Shown piece by piece: positions 28,121 through 39,822 of a stretch of 64,000 bases of DNA. The translations under genes were made by a program, and so were the position numbers. This DNA comes from Piliocolobus tephrosceles. Taxonomy: Eukaryota > Chordata > Mammalia > Primates > Cercopithecidae. Below the pieces are notes generated by a model. It made no database searches. It was not told where the DNA came from and was given only the letters and a program-made list of their open reading frames with translations. Location: NCBI RefSeq assembly GCF_002776525.5, contig NC_045436.1, positions 98,037,057 through 98,101,056 of the forward strand, given 5' to 3'. Position 1 is the stretch's first letter, and each line of letters starts with the position of its first letter.

Positions 28121-30962
28121 CATTGTGCTTTGTTGATAGACTACCCCTGGCCCATGCTTATAGCCTTAGATAGCCTCATTTTTATACAGAATTTGGCCAC
28201 ACTTCTTAGTCTGGTTTCTTATCCTAAGGGATGTAGTGTACACAACATTAGAACATGACAGAAAGAAGAGAAAGAATGCTAGAGCAATAGCAACAGGGAA
28301 TGAAAGCTGACAAAAGAGTAAACCACAAAAACAAAACACAACCCTATTAAAAAGCACCACAGAAACTCAAAAAGTATAGCTATATAGCAGTATGGAACTA
28401 TTTTATGACAGAATATACAACTCTATGTCATGCTGAGGTAATCATCATATTCAGTACTTTATTTTCCATATAGTCTTTATGTACACAATCTGTATACAGT
28501 CTGCATATGTATTAGGAGGAATGTAATATATAAAAATTATTTTGCACAATGGGTATTGCCGCTCTTTCCTTTAAGGGTTCTGGCTTGATGAGGTTTTGTT
28601 CATCGGATTGTCTTGCTTTGCTTTTGTAATACATACAAATCCAGTAGAAGATCTACAAACACAAGCTGATTCTTAAACTGAGAAAGCAACATCCAGAGTC
28701 AGAACTTGCTTTTTGCTTATCTACCTAACTAAAAGCTGAAGAATAGATGAAGCAGTGACTTAGTTATTGATACGCTTTGAAACATTGCACTAGAACAACT
28801 TAAAACTGGAATTGAAGCATCAACTGAAGATTTCTGTGCAACTGTGGTTTAAATTGAATGCTGCGCTTTGTATAAACATAATTTTTGTGGTTTAACTTTA
28901 GGCTGTTCTCTGCGGTCTTCCCATATAATGGGAATGCGTCAGAAGCACAGCTTCGTTTCCTGTGTAGGCTGGAAACTGTTAACTGCAAAGTTTGGAGACA
29001 GTCTCAGAGAGCTCACTGCCATATGTTAAACTAAACTTGATATGAAAAATCATATCGGTTTCCAGTTTCCCAGAACATTAAAAAGAAAAAAAAAAAAAGG
29101 AGCTCAAGCTTTATAAATATAAAAAGCATCTGTCTGCACAGGAAATTCTACTCTGTTATTTTGCAAATGATCCCTACTTATATTTACAAGAGAAATCAGA
29201 TCTGATGAACTGTATAGGAAGTAACGCATTATTTTGTTCAAAATTTTGAAATATGTATTTATAATTCTGTACAGCTGGCTGGACTGTGAACTAACTATCA
29301 CTGTATAGAGATCTCAACAGTGCTGCCCAGCATGATCTTAAAGCATGTATGTTTCCAAGTGAAAGGAGATGGAATATTTTGACAGCATGCTGCTAACTTC
29401 AACATTTTTGTTTAATGTAATTTTTGTGTCTAAGTGCTCCCAGCCACCATTTCCAAGACAAGTAGACTCATGAGCATTCAGAAAATATTTGGCACTGTTT
29501 TATTTTAATTGTTTGCTTCTCCTTGACTCTTTGAGCCTTGGAAGAATTCTCTCTGTAGTTGCTCACCCAGGTACAAGTGTCCTTGATTTAATCTTCGGTA
29601 GCTCATTTTAGAATCCAACTGTGACTAAAGTCAGATTCTATGACTGCCTTCTTGCCTGCCTCTCCACTGTCACCTATAATTTTGTCATGTCTTTTGCTGT
29701 GAACCAGCTTGCTATGCTAAAAGCCATCCCTTCCTTTCACATTTTATAATCCTCCTAAGATTAACAGCCAAAATCCATGACCAGAACTTTGATCACATAC
29801 AGTCTACAGAGGACTTCATGCTACCTTGGTGATACCCTGTATTTTATCAGCAGCCTTCTCTCAGACTTGACTATAAACCCTCTGGTGTACCTCATCAATT
29901 CAATGCTTCAGTGTTTATCCTGGATTTCATTGTTTTCTTGCCTCACAGAGGTACCCAGAGATTTTTCCAACAGAATATTTCTGCCTTTTTCACTTAATAG
30001 CCTATCTATGCCAGTATTCCCAAGTAAACTCCCTTTAACTGTAAAGCCATTAATTTTTTCTTCTGATTTCTTTTTTTCTCTTTCTCACCTTTGTCTTGTC
30101 TAGTTTTTACTTATTTTCATTCCTCTAGTAACTTAGGCTTCCTCTTACTCTCAGTTCCTTTTGTTACCATTCTTTTCTCTAAAATCAGATTAATATCATA
30201 TATTAATAATAATTAGTCATCCGTCACTAAGTAGTGCCCACATTTACTAACTTCTCTGACTTAAAAGTTGCTGTCTCATGTATGTTCTTTTCTTTCCTAG
30301 ATGACACTTTGGAATAGTATCTTTTCTCCCCCACCTTATCACAAAAAGATTAAAATGACTCTTCTAGGTAACAATTAAACCTACCCTCTCGTATCTCGCA
30401 CAGTGGGAGGCACACGCCATGGGCCCTCCTTGATAGGGGTGAAGCTAAACCATATCCTTGTGGCAACTGATAACCTCACTTGTGTGGTTTGCCTCTGCCT
30501 CTTCCTGAGGGCATGTAGACATAACGAACTTCTCTCTCAGCCTGGACCTGTGCTGGAAAAGAGCTTGACACCCATTAAAGCAGGCATTTCCACTGTGAAT
30601 TAGAGAGTCTCTGGAGAAGAGACTTTATGTAAATGTGTGTTCTCAGTGTGGAATTGTTCTTCCATGTTTACAATTGTTTGTGTGTCTTTTTCTCTGTGCC
30701 AAATTTCAGGTGACTGGAGACTGATTAGCTGGTCTGTGCTATCCTCACTCTACTTTTGCCAGCACATTGCACATTCTTACCTCCAAAGTGGCAAAAATGC
30801 AAATGTGTATCATTATGCTTCATTAGTTTTAGTAAAAAGTTTGCCATATTAAAGGTTAAAATTTTTGGCAATTTTTTGTACTCCTCTAATATCTAATTAT
30901 TTAGATTAAAATAATTATATAATCATTCTAGTTACCTTTCTTGAATTTAAGTCTGAAAAAAA
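28121..30962. other. Unassigned DNA, 2.8 kb
   Basis: No gene supported. A short A run lies at about 29081-29098, and a pyrimidine-rich stretch at about 30057-30110. The 108-codon frame at 29777-30103 lies in low-complexity pyrimidine-rich DNA with no start context or domain. Around 30390-30600 the DNA is less AT-rich, but no convincing splice pair encloses an open stretch. Confidence 0.35.
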
Positions 30963-31137
30963 AACCCTGCAAGCAAACATTTACCTACGTAACAAACCTG
31001 CACATCTTGCACATGTACCCCAGAACTTAAAATTTTAAAATAACCTGCAAGCAAACATTTAATCTATGTAACAAACCTGCACATCTTGCACATGTACCCT
31101 AGAACTTAAAATTAAAAAAAAAAACCTGCAAGCAAAC
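30963..31137 (+). repeat. Tandemly duplicated minimal L1 3' tail with its TSD
   Basis: Three copies of aacc(c)tgcaagcaaac (30963-30978, 31042-31056, 31123-31137) alternate with two copies of an L1 3' tail of about 64 bases ('atgtaacaaacctgcacatc', 'cacatgtacccyagaactta', then A-rich). This looks like one extremely truncated L1 insertion flanked by its TSD, after which the unit of TSD plus tail (about 80 bases) was duplicated. Confidence 0.85.
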
Positions 31138-31139
31138 CT

Positions 31140-33010
31140 ATCCCCTACATATTTCCTCATACTCCATCCATACATTTAACATAATAAATTTTTTTAACTG
31201 TTTCTTCTTAAATTACTTTACACTATGCCTTTATAACACTATATGCAGATAGAAAGTTGCATATTATTATGACCAAAGGTCATTTATTATCTAATCTTTC
31301 ATCTTGGTGTTGATGATGGTCAGTTCATTAAATTGTTCTTCTCAACCTGGGAGAATTAAGTCCTAATGCTCTTATGAATCCATTGCACATGATGAGTTCA
31401 CTTCTCTAGCTTTTTACCCTTGTTGTAAGAATTATGAAAAAAGGTAGTTGAATTATTTTCTCCATAATAATATAGAGAAATAATAATATAGAGAATGTGG
31501 AATGTTCTCAAAAACTGGTTAAGAAAGGCTACATTAAGAATTATTTCTTAAACTTCTAATATGAGACACCCACTACATTAACAGATAGAACAGAAAAGCT
31601 TCATAAGTCATAACCCCTTCTCTTAAAGAATTTACATTTTACTTAATGAGATATGAAATAATCTGATGAAAGATCTGAAAAATAAGCAATGGAATTTGAG
31701 ATTGAATTATGCAGCATCAACTTGAAATTTGAAAGTAAAATAATATATGTGAACTTCATCAGTAATAGAGGTCTTCAAGGAGAAGGTAGATTTAAGCTGA
31801 AATCTTAATTTAGATTTAAATGAAAATTGAAAATAGCAAATAATTATCTGTGAATTGTGAGGAAGTGAGGAGGCATTCAGGACAAGGAAGAGCAAAGCCA
31901 TAAGACAGTAATAAGCAAATCAGGTGATAGAACCAAGAGTCACAAGCAAATCATTTAAATAATCCAAATATCAAATTTCTTAACTATTAAAAAAATAGGG
32001 AAAATGTCAGTCTCATAGGGTTGTGGCAAAGATCAAGTTTATGAAGATAATGTATGTGAAGGTACTGGGAAATACAGAGACAGTAAGGGCTCCTGGTAAA
32101 TAGGATAGGATTCTTAGGATAAAGGCAGCTTAGGAAGGATTTTGCCATTTGCCTCTTTCTCATTAAAATGGCATGCCAATTATTCAGCATCCTCTATGCT
32201 GTACAGCATGAATTATTTCTGGAAGATTAATCACCAAATCAAATGCAAAAGCATCCTTCTACTGAGTTTTTTCTTGTCTTTGATGAAATCACTGGGTTCA
32301 CTGCTTTTATCAGTTTTCATTTGGATAATATTTAAAATGATCTTTTATCCTAGTTTGAATACTCTCAATCAATGTCAGCCTCTTTTAATTTGGTTTAAGA
32401 TTACAGGAAAACATCATGACCCTATATATTTTTCCACCATAACTATTAAGAACAATGGAGCCAGACGTATTTGAACAATGAAAGAAAATAAATGGAGTTT
32501 GCCTTTTGAGTTATCATTTAAGTTCTGGGTTTCAGATCATGAGAAATATTTCAGAATAGGGGTAATCCTGGATACGATTATAAAGTATATCAAGGCTGCA
32601 ACACAAGTGCTGCTGGGATTTTTTAAAGAGACACATTCTTATGAGTCTTAAAGTCTCAATGAAGAATGGAAGATTTGAATGAGTTTTCCTGGATGATCAT
32701 GATTCGGTTAGGTGAAGGAGTAGAGAAGGCAACAATCTGCAGAAAGAATAATCCTGGAATGTTTAGAAAATCCAGGAGGGGTTTTACTGAAATGGAAATC
32801 TAATACTGGAGAACAATGAGAAATAAAGTTGGATAGTTACAGTCAAGTTGAATGAATAACTAATTCAGTCACCACACACACCCTATTTTAATTTCTTAAG
32901 CATATTCTGCGGGTCTCAAGGACCCACAGGAAAAAAAAAAAAGCATAAGTCCCTTTAAAAATTGTATTATGTATATGACATCCATATAACAAGGCTGAAA
33001 TTAGAATCTG
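31140..33010. other. Unassigned DNA
   Basis: No gene supported. About 31650-31925 has the feel of an ancient dispersed repeat also glimpsed at 55630-55970 and 63120-63340 ('ttcaaggagaaggtagatttaagctga...ggcattcaggacaaggaagagcaaag'), which I cannot name. A pure A run lies at about 32931-32943. Confidence 0.35.
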
Positions 33011-33019
33011 AGTGTTATT

Positions 33020-33790
33020 TTCGTATTTGTTAATTGGGGTAAAATACACATAATGTAAAATTTATCATCTTAATCATTTTTAAGTACACAACTCAGTAGT
33101 GTTAAGCACATTCACATTGTTGTGATACAGATCTCCAAAACATTTTCATATTGCAAATCTGCAACTCTATATCCATCAAACAACAATTCCATATTCCTCC
33201 TGCCCCGAATCCTTAGCAACTACCATTCTGTTTTATTTCTCTATAAATTTGACTATTCCAGGTACCTCACTTAAGTGGAACCAAACAGTATTTTTCTTAT
33301 TGTTACTGGCTTATTTCACTTAGCATACTATCCTCAAGGTTCATTGATATTAACGCGTGTGTCAGAATTTTCTTCCTTTTTAAGACTGCGTAATATTCCA
33401 TTGTATGTATATGTTACATCTGGTGTATTCATTCATTCTTTGATGGACACTTACATTGCTTCCACCTTGTGGCCACTGTGAATAAAAGCTTCAGTGAACA
33501 AAGATTTTCAAACATCTCTGCAAGACCCTGTTTTCAGTTGTTTTAGGTATATACTCAGAAGCAGAATTGCTGGATCATATGGTAATTCTATCTTCAATTT
33601 TTTGAACAATCATTATACTGTTTTCCGTAGCAGCTGCACCATTATACATTCCCACCAGCTGTGCACAGGGATTCCAACTTTCCTACAACCTTGCCAACAC
33701 GTTATTTCCTATTGCTTTGATAGTAGCTATCCTAATAAGTTTGAGATTATTTTAGTATTGTCAGGTATTGTGATTTATCCTAATTGCAAG
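33020..33790 (-). mobile_element. Old L1 3' end, antisense (L1MB/L1MC grade)
   Basis: Antisense L1 3'UTR and late ORF2 landmarks appear in order: 'aattggggtaaaatacacat', 'aagtacacaactcagtagtg', 'ttgatggacacttacattgc', 'gaagcagaattgctggatca', ending at 'agtagctatcctaataag'. Frames at 33275-33481 and 33494-33862 are antisense readings of this element. Confidence 0.85.
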
Positions 33791-33794
33791 CTAA

Positions 33795-34945
33795 AAGTTG
33801 GCCAGCTACAATTCATGGATGCTGGAAGAAGGCATGAGGTTAAATATAAAGGACAGCAATAGCAATAGCCAGAATATCAGATATATTACCTAAGAGGAAC
33901 TCCAACTTTAGAGAACCCAAATCTCACATAATAGGCAATAAACCTGTCTGACATTTGCCCTGGAAAGAGTCATGATTTTTATTATGGTGGACGATAGACA
34001 AACTTGACCTTTGCCCTGGAGGGAGACACTATTTCTGTCTTCCAAGGCATTTACTTTACAAATATCCTTAAAAAGATAGTCCAGGAAAAAAAATCAGTCA
34101 GTATATTTGCTTGTAAGATTTACCTAAATGAGAGACCCACTGAGAGTGTGCCCTAATGAATATCTTCACATATCTTTAACATTAGTACTACATAAGAAAA
34201 CATTTATTCCTATATATCAGATATGAATAGTAATATATAAATTGAGGTTTGCAAAAATTAGTTTTTTTATTAAATTACATTGTAATCCAAGCCCTCATTC
34301 TGCCATAATTACTAGAAATCTAACTTCAGTTATGTGATCAATGGTGAGAATTTGAAAGTGGTAAGGGAGGGAAGGTGGAGGTCCACTCCCAATTAAATTT
34401 TTTTAAAAACCAGAAAAGTTTAAGTACCTGGAAAATGAAGTAATATCCTATAGTCTTAAACCTATTATTGTGTTCAATATATATATGTATCGTTGGCTTA
34501 AATTAGCAAGACTAATAAAATCCAGAAACAGCCTCATTGTTTTTCCTGTGCCCATCCCTGTAAGCTAATCTGCAGGGCTAGTTCCTCCCATCTCCCCAGA
34601 AAAAAATCTCAAGTAAGCCTCAACATTTTTGGGTTATTCTCAGATACTCAAAAGTTCTCCAGTCACTTTAGCTATGAATAAGTTTCAATTTAGTAAAGTA
34701 ATGTATCCAATATTATATAATAATCAAAGTACTAAATGTAATTTAAGGTAAAACTTTTAACCCCTGACCTCATCCTACAGCTCTGCTTTACTGCAAGGAA
34801 AGCCCTTCAGTGGGAAAATGAGGGTGATAGACCTTGTCTCTATTTCTTACTTTACACCTCCAGTTAACATGTTTCTTAACATATCTAGGGTCAAAATAGA
34901 AGGGGAGTGGAGGAAGAGGAGAGGTAAGAGCCAAAGAAATAGGTG
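33795..34945. other. Unassigned DNA
   Basis: No gene or nameable repeat. Low-complexity AT stretch near 34475. Confidence 0.35.
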
Positions 34946-34954
34946 TGGTTTTTT

Positions 34955-35325
34955 TTAACCTTTATTTTAGATTCAGGGGATGTATGTGCAAGTTTGTTAA
35001 CTGGGTGTATTTCCTGATGCTGAAGTTTGGGGTTCAAATGATCCCATCAACCAAGTACTAAGAATAGGACCCAACAGTTAGTTTTTCAACTCTTGCCTCC
35101 CTCCCTTCTTCCCCTCTCTAGCAGTCCCCAGTGTTTATTGTTGCCATCTTTATGACATGAGTATCCAATGTTTAGCTTCCACTTATAAGTGAGAACATGT
35201 GGTATTTGGTTTTCTGTTCCCACATTAATTTGCTTGGGATAATAGACTCTAGTTGCATCTATGTTGCTGCAAACGGTATTATTTCATTACTTTTCATGGC
35301 TGTGTAACATTCTATGGTGTACCTC
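34955..35325 (-). mobile_element. 5'-truncated L1, antisense (L1PA/L1PB older grade)
   Basis: T-rich start, 'tttattttagattcagggga', 'gtttgttaactgggtgtatt', 'ctgatgctgaagtttggggt', then 'acttataagtgagaacatgtgg' and 'ggctgtgtaacattctatggtg' follow antisense L1 3'UTR and the ORF2 end. About 370 bases remain. Confidence 0.85.
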
Positions 35326-35329
35326 TTTG

Positions 35330-38136
35330 AGTGATACAAGGAAGTACACAGATGAACCTAAGAGAAAATTCAGTAGCCTGTTCAAAATAACCAGCTAAAT
35401 GCCAGAAAGTAATATTTTGGAGACAAATTTGTTTAGATAGGTGACTTTTCAATTTAGCTTTGGCATAACCTTGAGTCTTCTCAGAGCCTAGATAAAAGCC
35501 TAAGAGGAAAGCTCCATAGGATTGGGTCATGCAGTGCATCTACAGTGTACCTAGTTGTACAGACATTTTCTAGAGTGGGTGGTGACCTAATGTCAACTAG
35601 CCCATTTCTTGACCAGCTTATACTTTTACAGGCATCTTATTTTTCAATGATGAACACGCTGATATCTCTTAAGTGCCCTCACCTAAGCACACAGGAAAAA
35701 GGAAAGAAACCAAAGAGCTGTGTATTCCAAAACACAGAGTTTGTGTCACTTGCAATAATAACCATTTACTGTAACCACTGTCAGTTATCTTTAAAACTAT
35801 AACTCTTGCCAGTGACTCATCAGGCAAAGTGCCACCTCATAGCACAAACTAATCCTTGGTACCCAAAATGTGAAAAAAAAATCAGGTATCTCAATGTAAA
35901 GGAGAGCAGAATTTCAGACTTGAGGGGAACCTACTCATGACTCTCAGGGCTCAATGAAGAAGACCAGAGTACTCCAAAAAAGAAATCAGTGGCACCTTCC
36001 CTGTGTTTCTCAAAGGGTATCAGGGTCACCAGGAAGTCTCCTTTAGGTCTCTTCATGTGGCCACCAAAACTCTATTTCCTTTTAGTAATTTCCCATCTAC
36101 TGACCACCAAATGAAGGAGGTAGGGGCTTGAAGAGAAACATATTAAGAATGCAAGGAAACTGGATGGAAGATAAATATGTAAAAAGGAAGAAGGGGGAAC
36201 AGGAAATGGAAAGAACAGATCTGAGAGGAGCCAGTTTGAGATCTTGTTTCCCAAGAAGACCAATGAAGTTCCACATTATCTTCAGCAAAAATCATGCCAA
36301 CAAGAAAGGAAGCAGACAGAAGGGCTGAGCTTATAGTTAGCATGGGTTTGAGAAGCTTCAGTTGACTGAGAAGCTCCCATGGGAGAAGCAGGATCCAATA
36401 GAGAGACCTGAGAGGCCTTAAAAAAATTATAGCCTGAATATCAACTTTCAATTAAGCTCACTTCTGACCATAGAGCTCTTTTAAATATCTTTTCAAAAAT
36501 TATCAGATTTCAGCTGGGACAAACAGCAAATATTCTTGGCTCTATTTTCTCCCTTAAGCCAACAATATTGAACTAAACTTATTTACCAGAGATTCACCTA
36601 AGTCACATGAAAGTGAAAAGCATTTGGGTTTGTTACTGTATTTTCAGCAGTTTTAGGTATATTTAGTTAATATGATTGTCCATTTATCTATAAGCCAGTT
36701 TGAAACTCATTTAAGGGATTCAACAAATAAAACAAACCAAAATTTTAAACCAAAGGTATACCTAATAGGCGACTCAAAACCAAAACTAATAAGCCTTTTA
36801 AGGTTTAACCAAGGACTCACAAGTCAGCCCTGCAGAGGTGCAAAGAATGCAGCCCTCTCAAGATCCAGAGCCACTTCCCGAAGACAGCCGAAAGAGAAAA
36901 AGATTCAACAATGCTTTGAGAGCTGGCAATAGTAGGTATGCTAGCTACATATGGGGTTCAACGCACATTTTTGTCTGGCCATATTTTGGGGGCCAGACAA
37001 CTTTTCAGTTGGTTCATCATAGAAGCAGGCCTAATAAAATGCATGCCCTGACAGGCAGGAAGCCAAGCCACGTTCTTAGGACACGAATTGAAACAAACAG
37101 GAAAACAAAAGCTGTTCATATGAGGGAAAGGATTAGTAACAAATCGGTACCCCACAACCAAAAGCCACAATTCACACATTTTTCCTGTAGTGACTCAAAC
37201 CAATAATACCATGGAAAGTTCATTTCCAGAGACTAAGACAGCAAAGACTTTCATTGTCACAGGTAGTAATGACATTATTTATGTAAATGGTAAATTTATG
37301 TATTATGTAAATCCCACAAAAAATGTGGGATGCCTCCAGTCACAAACACAGTAATCTGTGACAATAGGCAAACAATACTGGGACGGGAGTTTCCCTTTAC
37401 TAACCAAGCAATGAGGACAAGGACTTCTTATAAGAGGAACTCCTCTGAGAATTGAAATGATCAAAGAAAACCTTTGGGTTCCAGGCTATCCAGCTGGCTG
37501 CCTGACACAAGCCAACACTTTGCACTTCCCTAAAATGGACTAGAGAGAATGTCTTTAATGGTCACAAAGCCAAGATCTCAGGATATAAAACAAAGGAGAA
37601 TCTCAGAATACAAGACAAAAAGAGAATCTCGTCCAGTTTTTGACTCAGTTACCCACAGCAAAGTTAGTCTAACTAAACAGAAGTCTCGTAAGAACTACGG
37701 ATCCACCAGCTTGTAAGGCCAGCTTGAGCAACAACCTTAGAGAGCCTATGCCTGTGCTCCTTACCCTGTGATTCTGCTGTTTATGATAAACAATACAAAA
37801 GACAAAGACAACAGAAAACAAGGCAGCATCTCTGCAAGGGAAGGGATCAGAAAATAAGACTACTCACACCAAACAAAATCACCAGATTCACTATACCCAG
37901 CAACTAGTTCGTACAGATGATTTTCTCTTGCTAATCTGAATTTTGGAAAAAAGAGATGAGAAAATTTTACCTTCTATTCTCCACCAGGTGACACTACAGG
38001 CAGAAATCCAGGAGGGCTGTCTTTGGAAAACAATGTTTACCATTTTTCTTTGCCGGCTTTTCATCAGTTGTTCCAGAATCTCATCTGCAGGCTCTGGAGC
38101 AAGTCAAGTGTCCCAGCTGCCCCACAGTGGGCACCA
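35330..38136. other. Unassigned DNA, possibly part of a degraded ERV
   Basis: No supportable gene. Several short frames overlap at 36072-36451 and 36672-37206 on both strands, but none shows a domain, start context or splice ends. A perfect hairpin (8-base arms atcccaca/tgtgggat, 5-base A loop) lies at 37311-37331. 36790-38136 is less AT-rich and could be an old proviral interior, given the LTR-like region that follows. That is inference only. Confidence 0.3.
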
Positions 38137-38490
38137 GAACTATAGGAATAATTGATTAAATCACTGAGCACATGATTGAGCTTGGTTTCCAGCCCTTCTC
38201 TTCTTTCTCATCTTTCTGAGGATTCAAGGATACTCATGATATCATTTGATCCAAAGCTCCAACAGTCTAATCAAATGGTTGGTCTTTCTGATGGGGCCTA
38301 TCCCCATCCCAAATCATTTCATTAGTATAAGCTTATACTAGGGCCCCACCATGAATCACCTCACTAGCATAAGCAATCTGGACCACCATGAATGACAAAG
38401 AACTCCTATCATTTGGGAAATTTCAGATGAACTAGTTTTCCTCTCAAGAACTAGAGACAAACGCTAATCATATTATCCATTATACAACAA
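38137..38490 (-). mobile_element. Possible degraded ERV LTR
   Basis: Minus-strand reading contains 'ctcagtgatttaatcaatta' and repeated 'catggtggnccnnnattgcttatgctagtgaggtgattcatgg'-like blocks that resemble old ERV LTR sequence. Just beyond its presumed end, plus-strand gccccacagtgggcacca (38118-38135) resembles the complement of a tRNA-Lys-type primer-binding site with about three mismatches. The family and the LTR ends are not established. Confidence 0.3.
38323..38340. repeat. Perfect 18-base palindrome
   Basis: tagtataagcttatacta reads the same on both strands, with no spacer. It lies inside the possible LTR. No known function is claimed. Confidence 0.95.
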
Positions 38491-39064
38491 TCTTCAAGTG
38501 GATGAATGACCAAATTTTTTTTACCAAGACAAGTGGTTTGCAAGACAAGTGGTTCAGGATCTCACTCTGGGATTTAGGATTATTGCTATGTCTTCGGGCC
38601 TCGGATGAAAACTGAGTCTAAAACATATTTACGTATGTTGCATATTTACATCCTTTTAATTGTAAATTGGCTAAGCCTGCATGACTGCAGAAGGACCAGC
38701 AGACCTGTGGCTTCTACGTGTGTCAGGCTGGGAAAAGGGCACCTTGACTAAGTTTGGAAACCCAGAAATCTAGGTTGTAGCCTGCACAGATGTACCACAG
38801 GAACACTCACTCAAATGCAAAGCCCTACCACTTACTCATGGTTTTAGAAGGGTGGCTCAGGCCACCCCTCACTCACAGAACTCCTGTTTCAATTTTAGTT
38901 TCACAGAGTCTCACTTTTCTCTCCTCTTCTTACCTAGCAAAATAATGTCAAAAAACTAGATGTAAGGAGAATGCAGTTGACAAAACAGTTTAAAGAATCA
39001 TTTTGTTGCACGTGGTACTGAAGAACAAAATGAAATCATTTCTTTAAAAAGTATTCATCCTCTT
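38491..39064. other. Unassigned DNA
   Basis: No gene or named repeat. It contains a local repeat of 'caagacaagtggtt' at about 38525 and 38541. Confidence 0.35.
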
Positions 39065-39409
39065 TGTGATGGTTAATCTTATGTGTCAGTTTGGTAAGGC
39101 CATGGTACTCAGATATTTGTTCAAATATTATTCTAGATGTTTCTGTGCAGGTATTTCTTCAGATGCGATAACATTTAAATCAGTAGCCTATGAGTAAAGC
39201 AGATTACCCTCCATAATGTGGGCTGGCCTCATCCAAAAACTGAAAAGCCTTAACAGAAAAAGACTGACCTCCCCAGAAGAGGAAATTCTCCCAGCAGATT
39301 GTGCTTGGACTCAGATTGCAACTCTTCCCTGTTGTCTCCAGCCCTGCAAATTTGGGGCTCACCAAGTCTCTATAGTCACAAGCCAATTCCTCAGAATAAA
39401 TCTCTGTCT

Positions 39410-39719
39410 GGGCCGGGTGTGGTGGCTCACACCTGTTTAATCCCAGCATTTTGGGAGGCTGAGGTGGGCGGATCACGAGGTCAGGAGATTGAGACCATCC
39501 TGACTAACACGGTGAAACCCCATCTCTACTAAAAATACAAAAAATTAGCCAGGTGTGGTGGTGGGCGCCTGTAGTCCCAGCTACTCAGGAGGCTGAGGCA
39601 GGAGAACTGTGTGAAGCTGGGAAGCGGAGCTGGCAGTGAGCCGAGACCATGCCACTGCACTCCACCCTGGGCGACAGAGCGAGACTCCATCTCAAAAAAA
39701 ACACAAAAAAGAAAAAAAG
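39410..39719 (+). mobile_element. AluY with perfect 15-base TSD
   Basis: Full-length Alu from ggccgggtgtggtggctcac with the AluY-type 'gcggagctggcagtgagccgag' block and an A-rich tail. The direct repeat aataaatctctgtct at 39395-39409 and 39721-39735 is exact, and defines the insertion inside the MLT1 LTR. Confidence 0.96.
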
Positions 39720-39738
39720 AAATAAATCTCTGTCTCTC

Positions 39739-39755
39739 ATTTTCTCTCTCTCTCT

Positions 39756-39789
<34 letters not shown>
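39739..39789 (+). repeat. (TC)n microsatellite
   Basis: Dinucleotide ct run with one 'aa' interruption, at the place where MLT1 LTRs normally have a short 'tctctttat' segment. Antisense readings produce an arginine/glutamate-rich frame that is not a gene. Confidence 0.95.
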
Positions 39790-39792
<3 letters not shown>

Positions 39793-39822
39793 GGTTCTGT
39801 TTCTCTAAAGAACCCTAAAACA

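Larger units (their letters stand above)
39065..39822 (+). mobile_element. MLT1-type LTR (ERVL-MaLR) split by an AluY
   Basis: Starts tgtgatggttaatcttatgtg and has 'cagatatttgttcaaatatta', 'gtaaagcagattaccctcc', 'aatgtgggctggcctcatcc' and 'agccaattcctcagaataaatc'. After the Alu it continues with 'ggttctgtttctctaaagaaccct', ending in aaaaca. This order is that of MLT1 LTRs. The AluY at 39410-39719 and a (TC)n expansion at 39739-39789 lie inside. No TSD could be confirmed. Confidence 0.8.

Noticed and set aside
29777..30103. 108-codon plus-strand frame rich in Leu, Ser and Phe
   Set aside because: Pyrimidine-rich low-complexity DNA. No start context, splice sites or family match.
33494..33862. 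122-codon plus-strand frame
   Set aside because: Antisense reading of an old L1 3' end plus flank.
36838..37206. 122-codon plus-strand frame with a basic R-K-R-K patch
   Set aside because: No recognisable domain, no conserved context, overlapped by other frames. It may be part of an old repeat.
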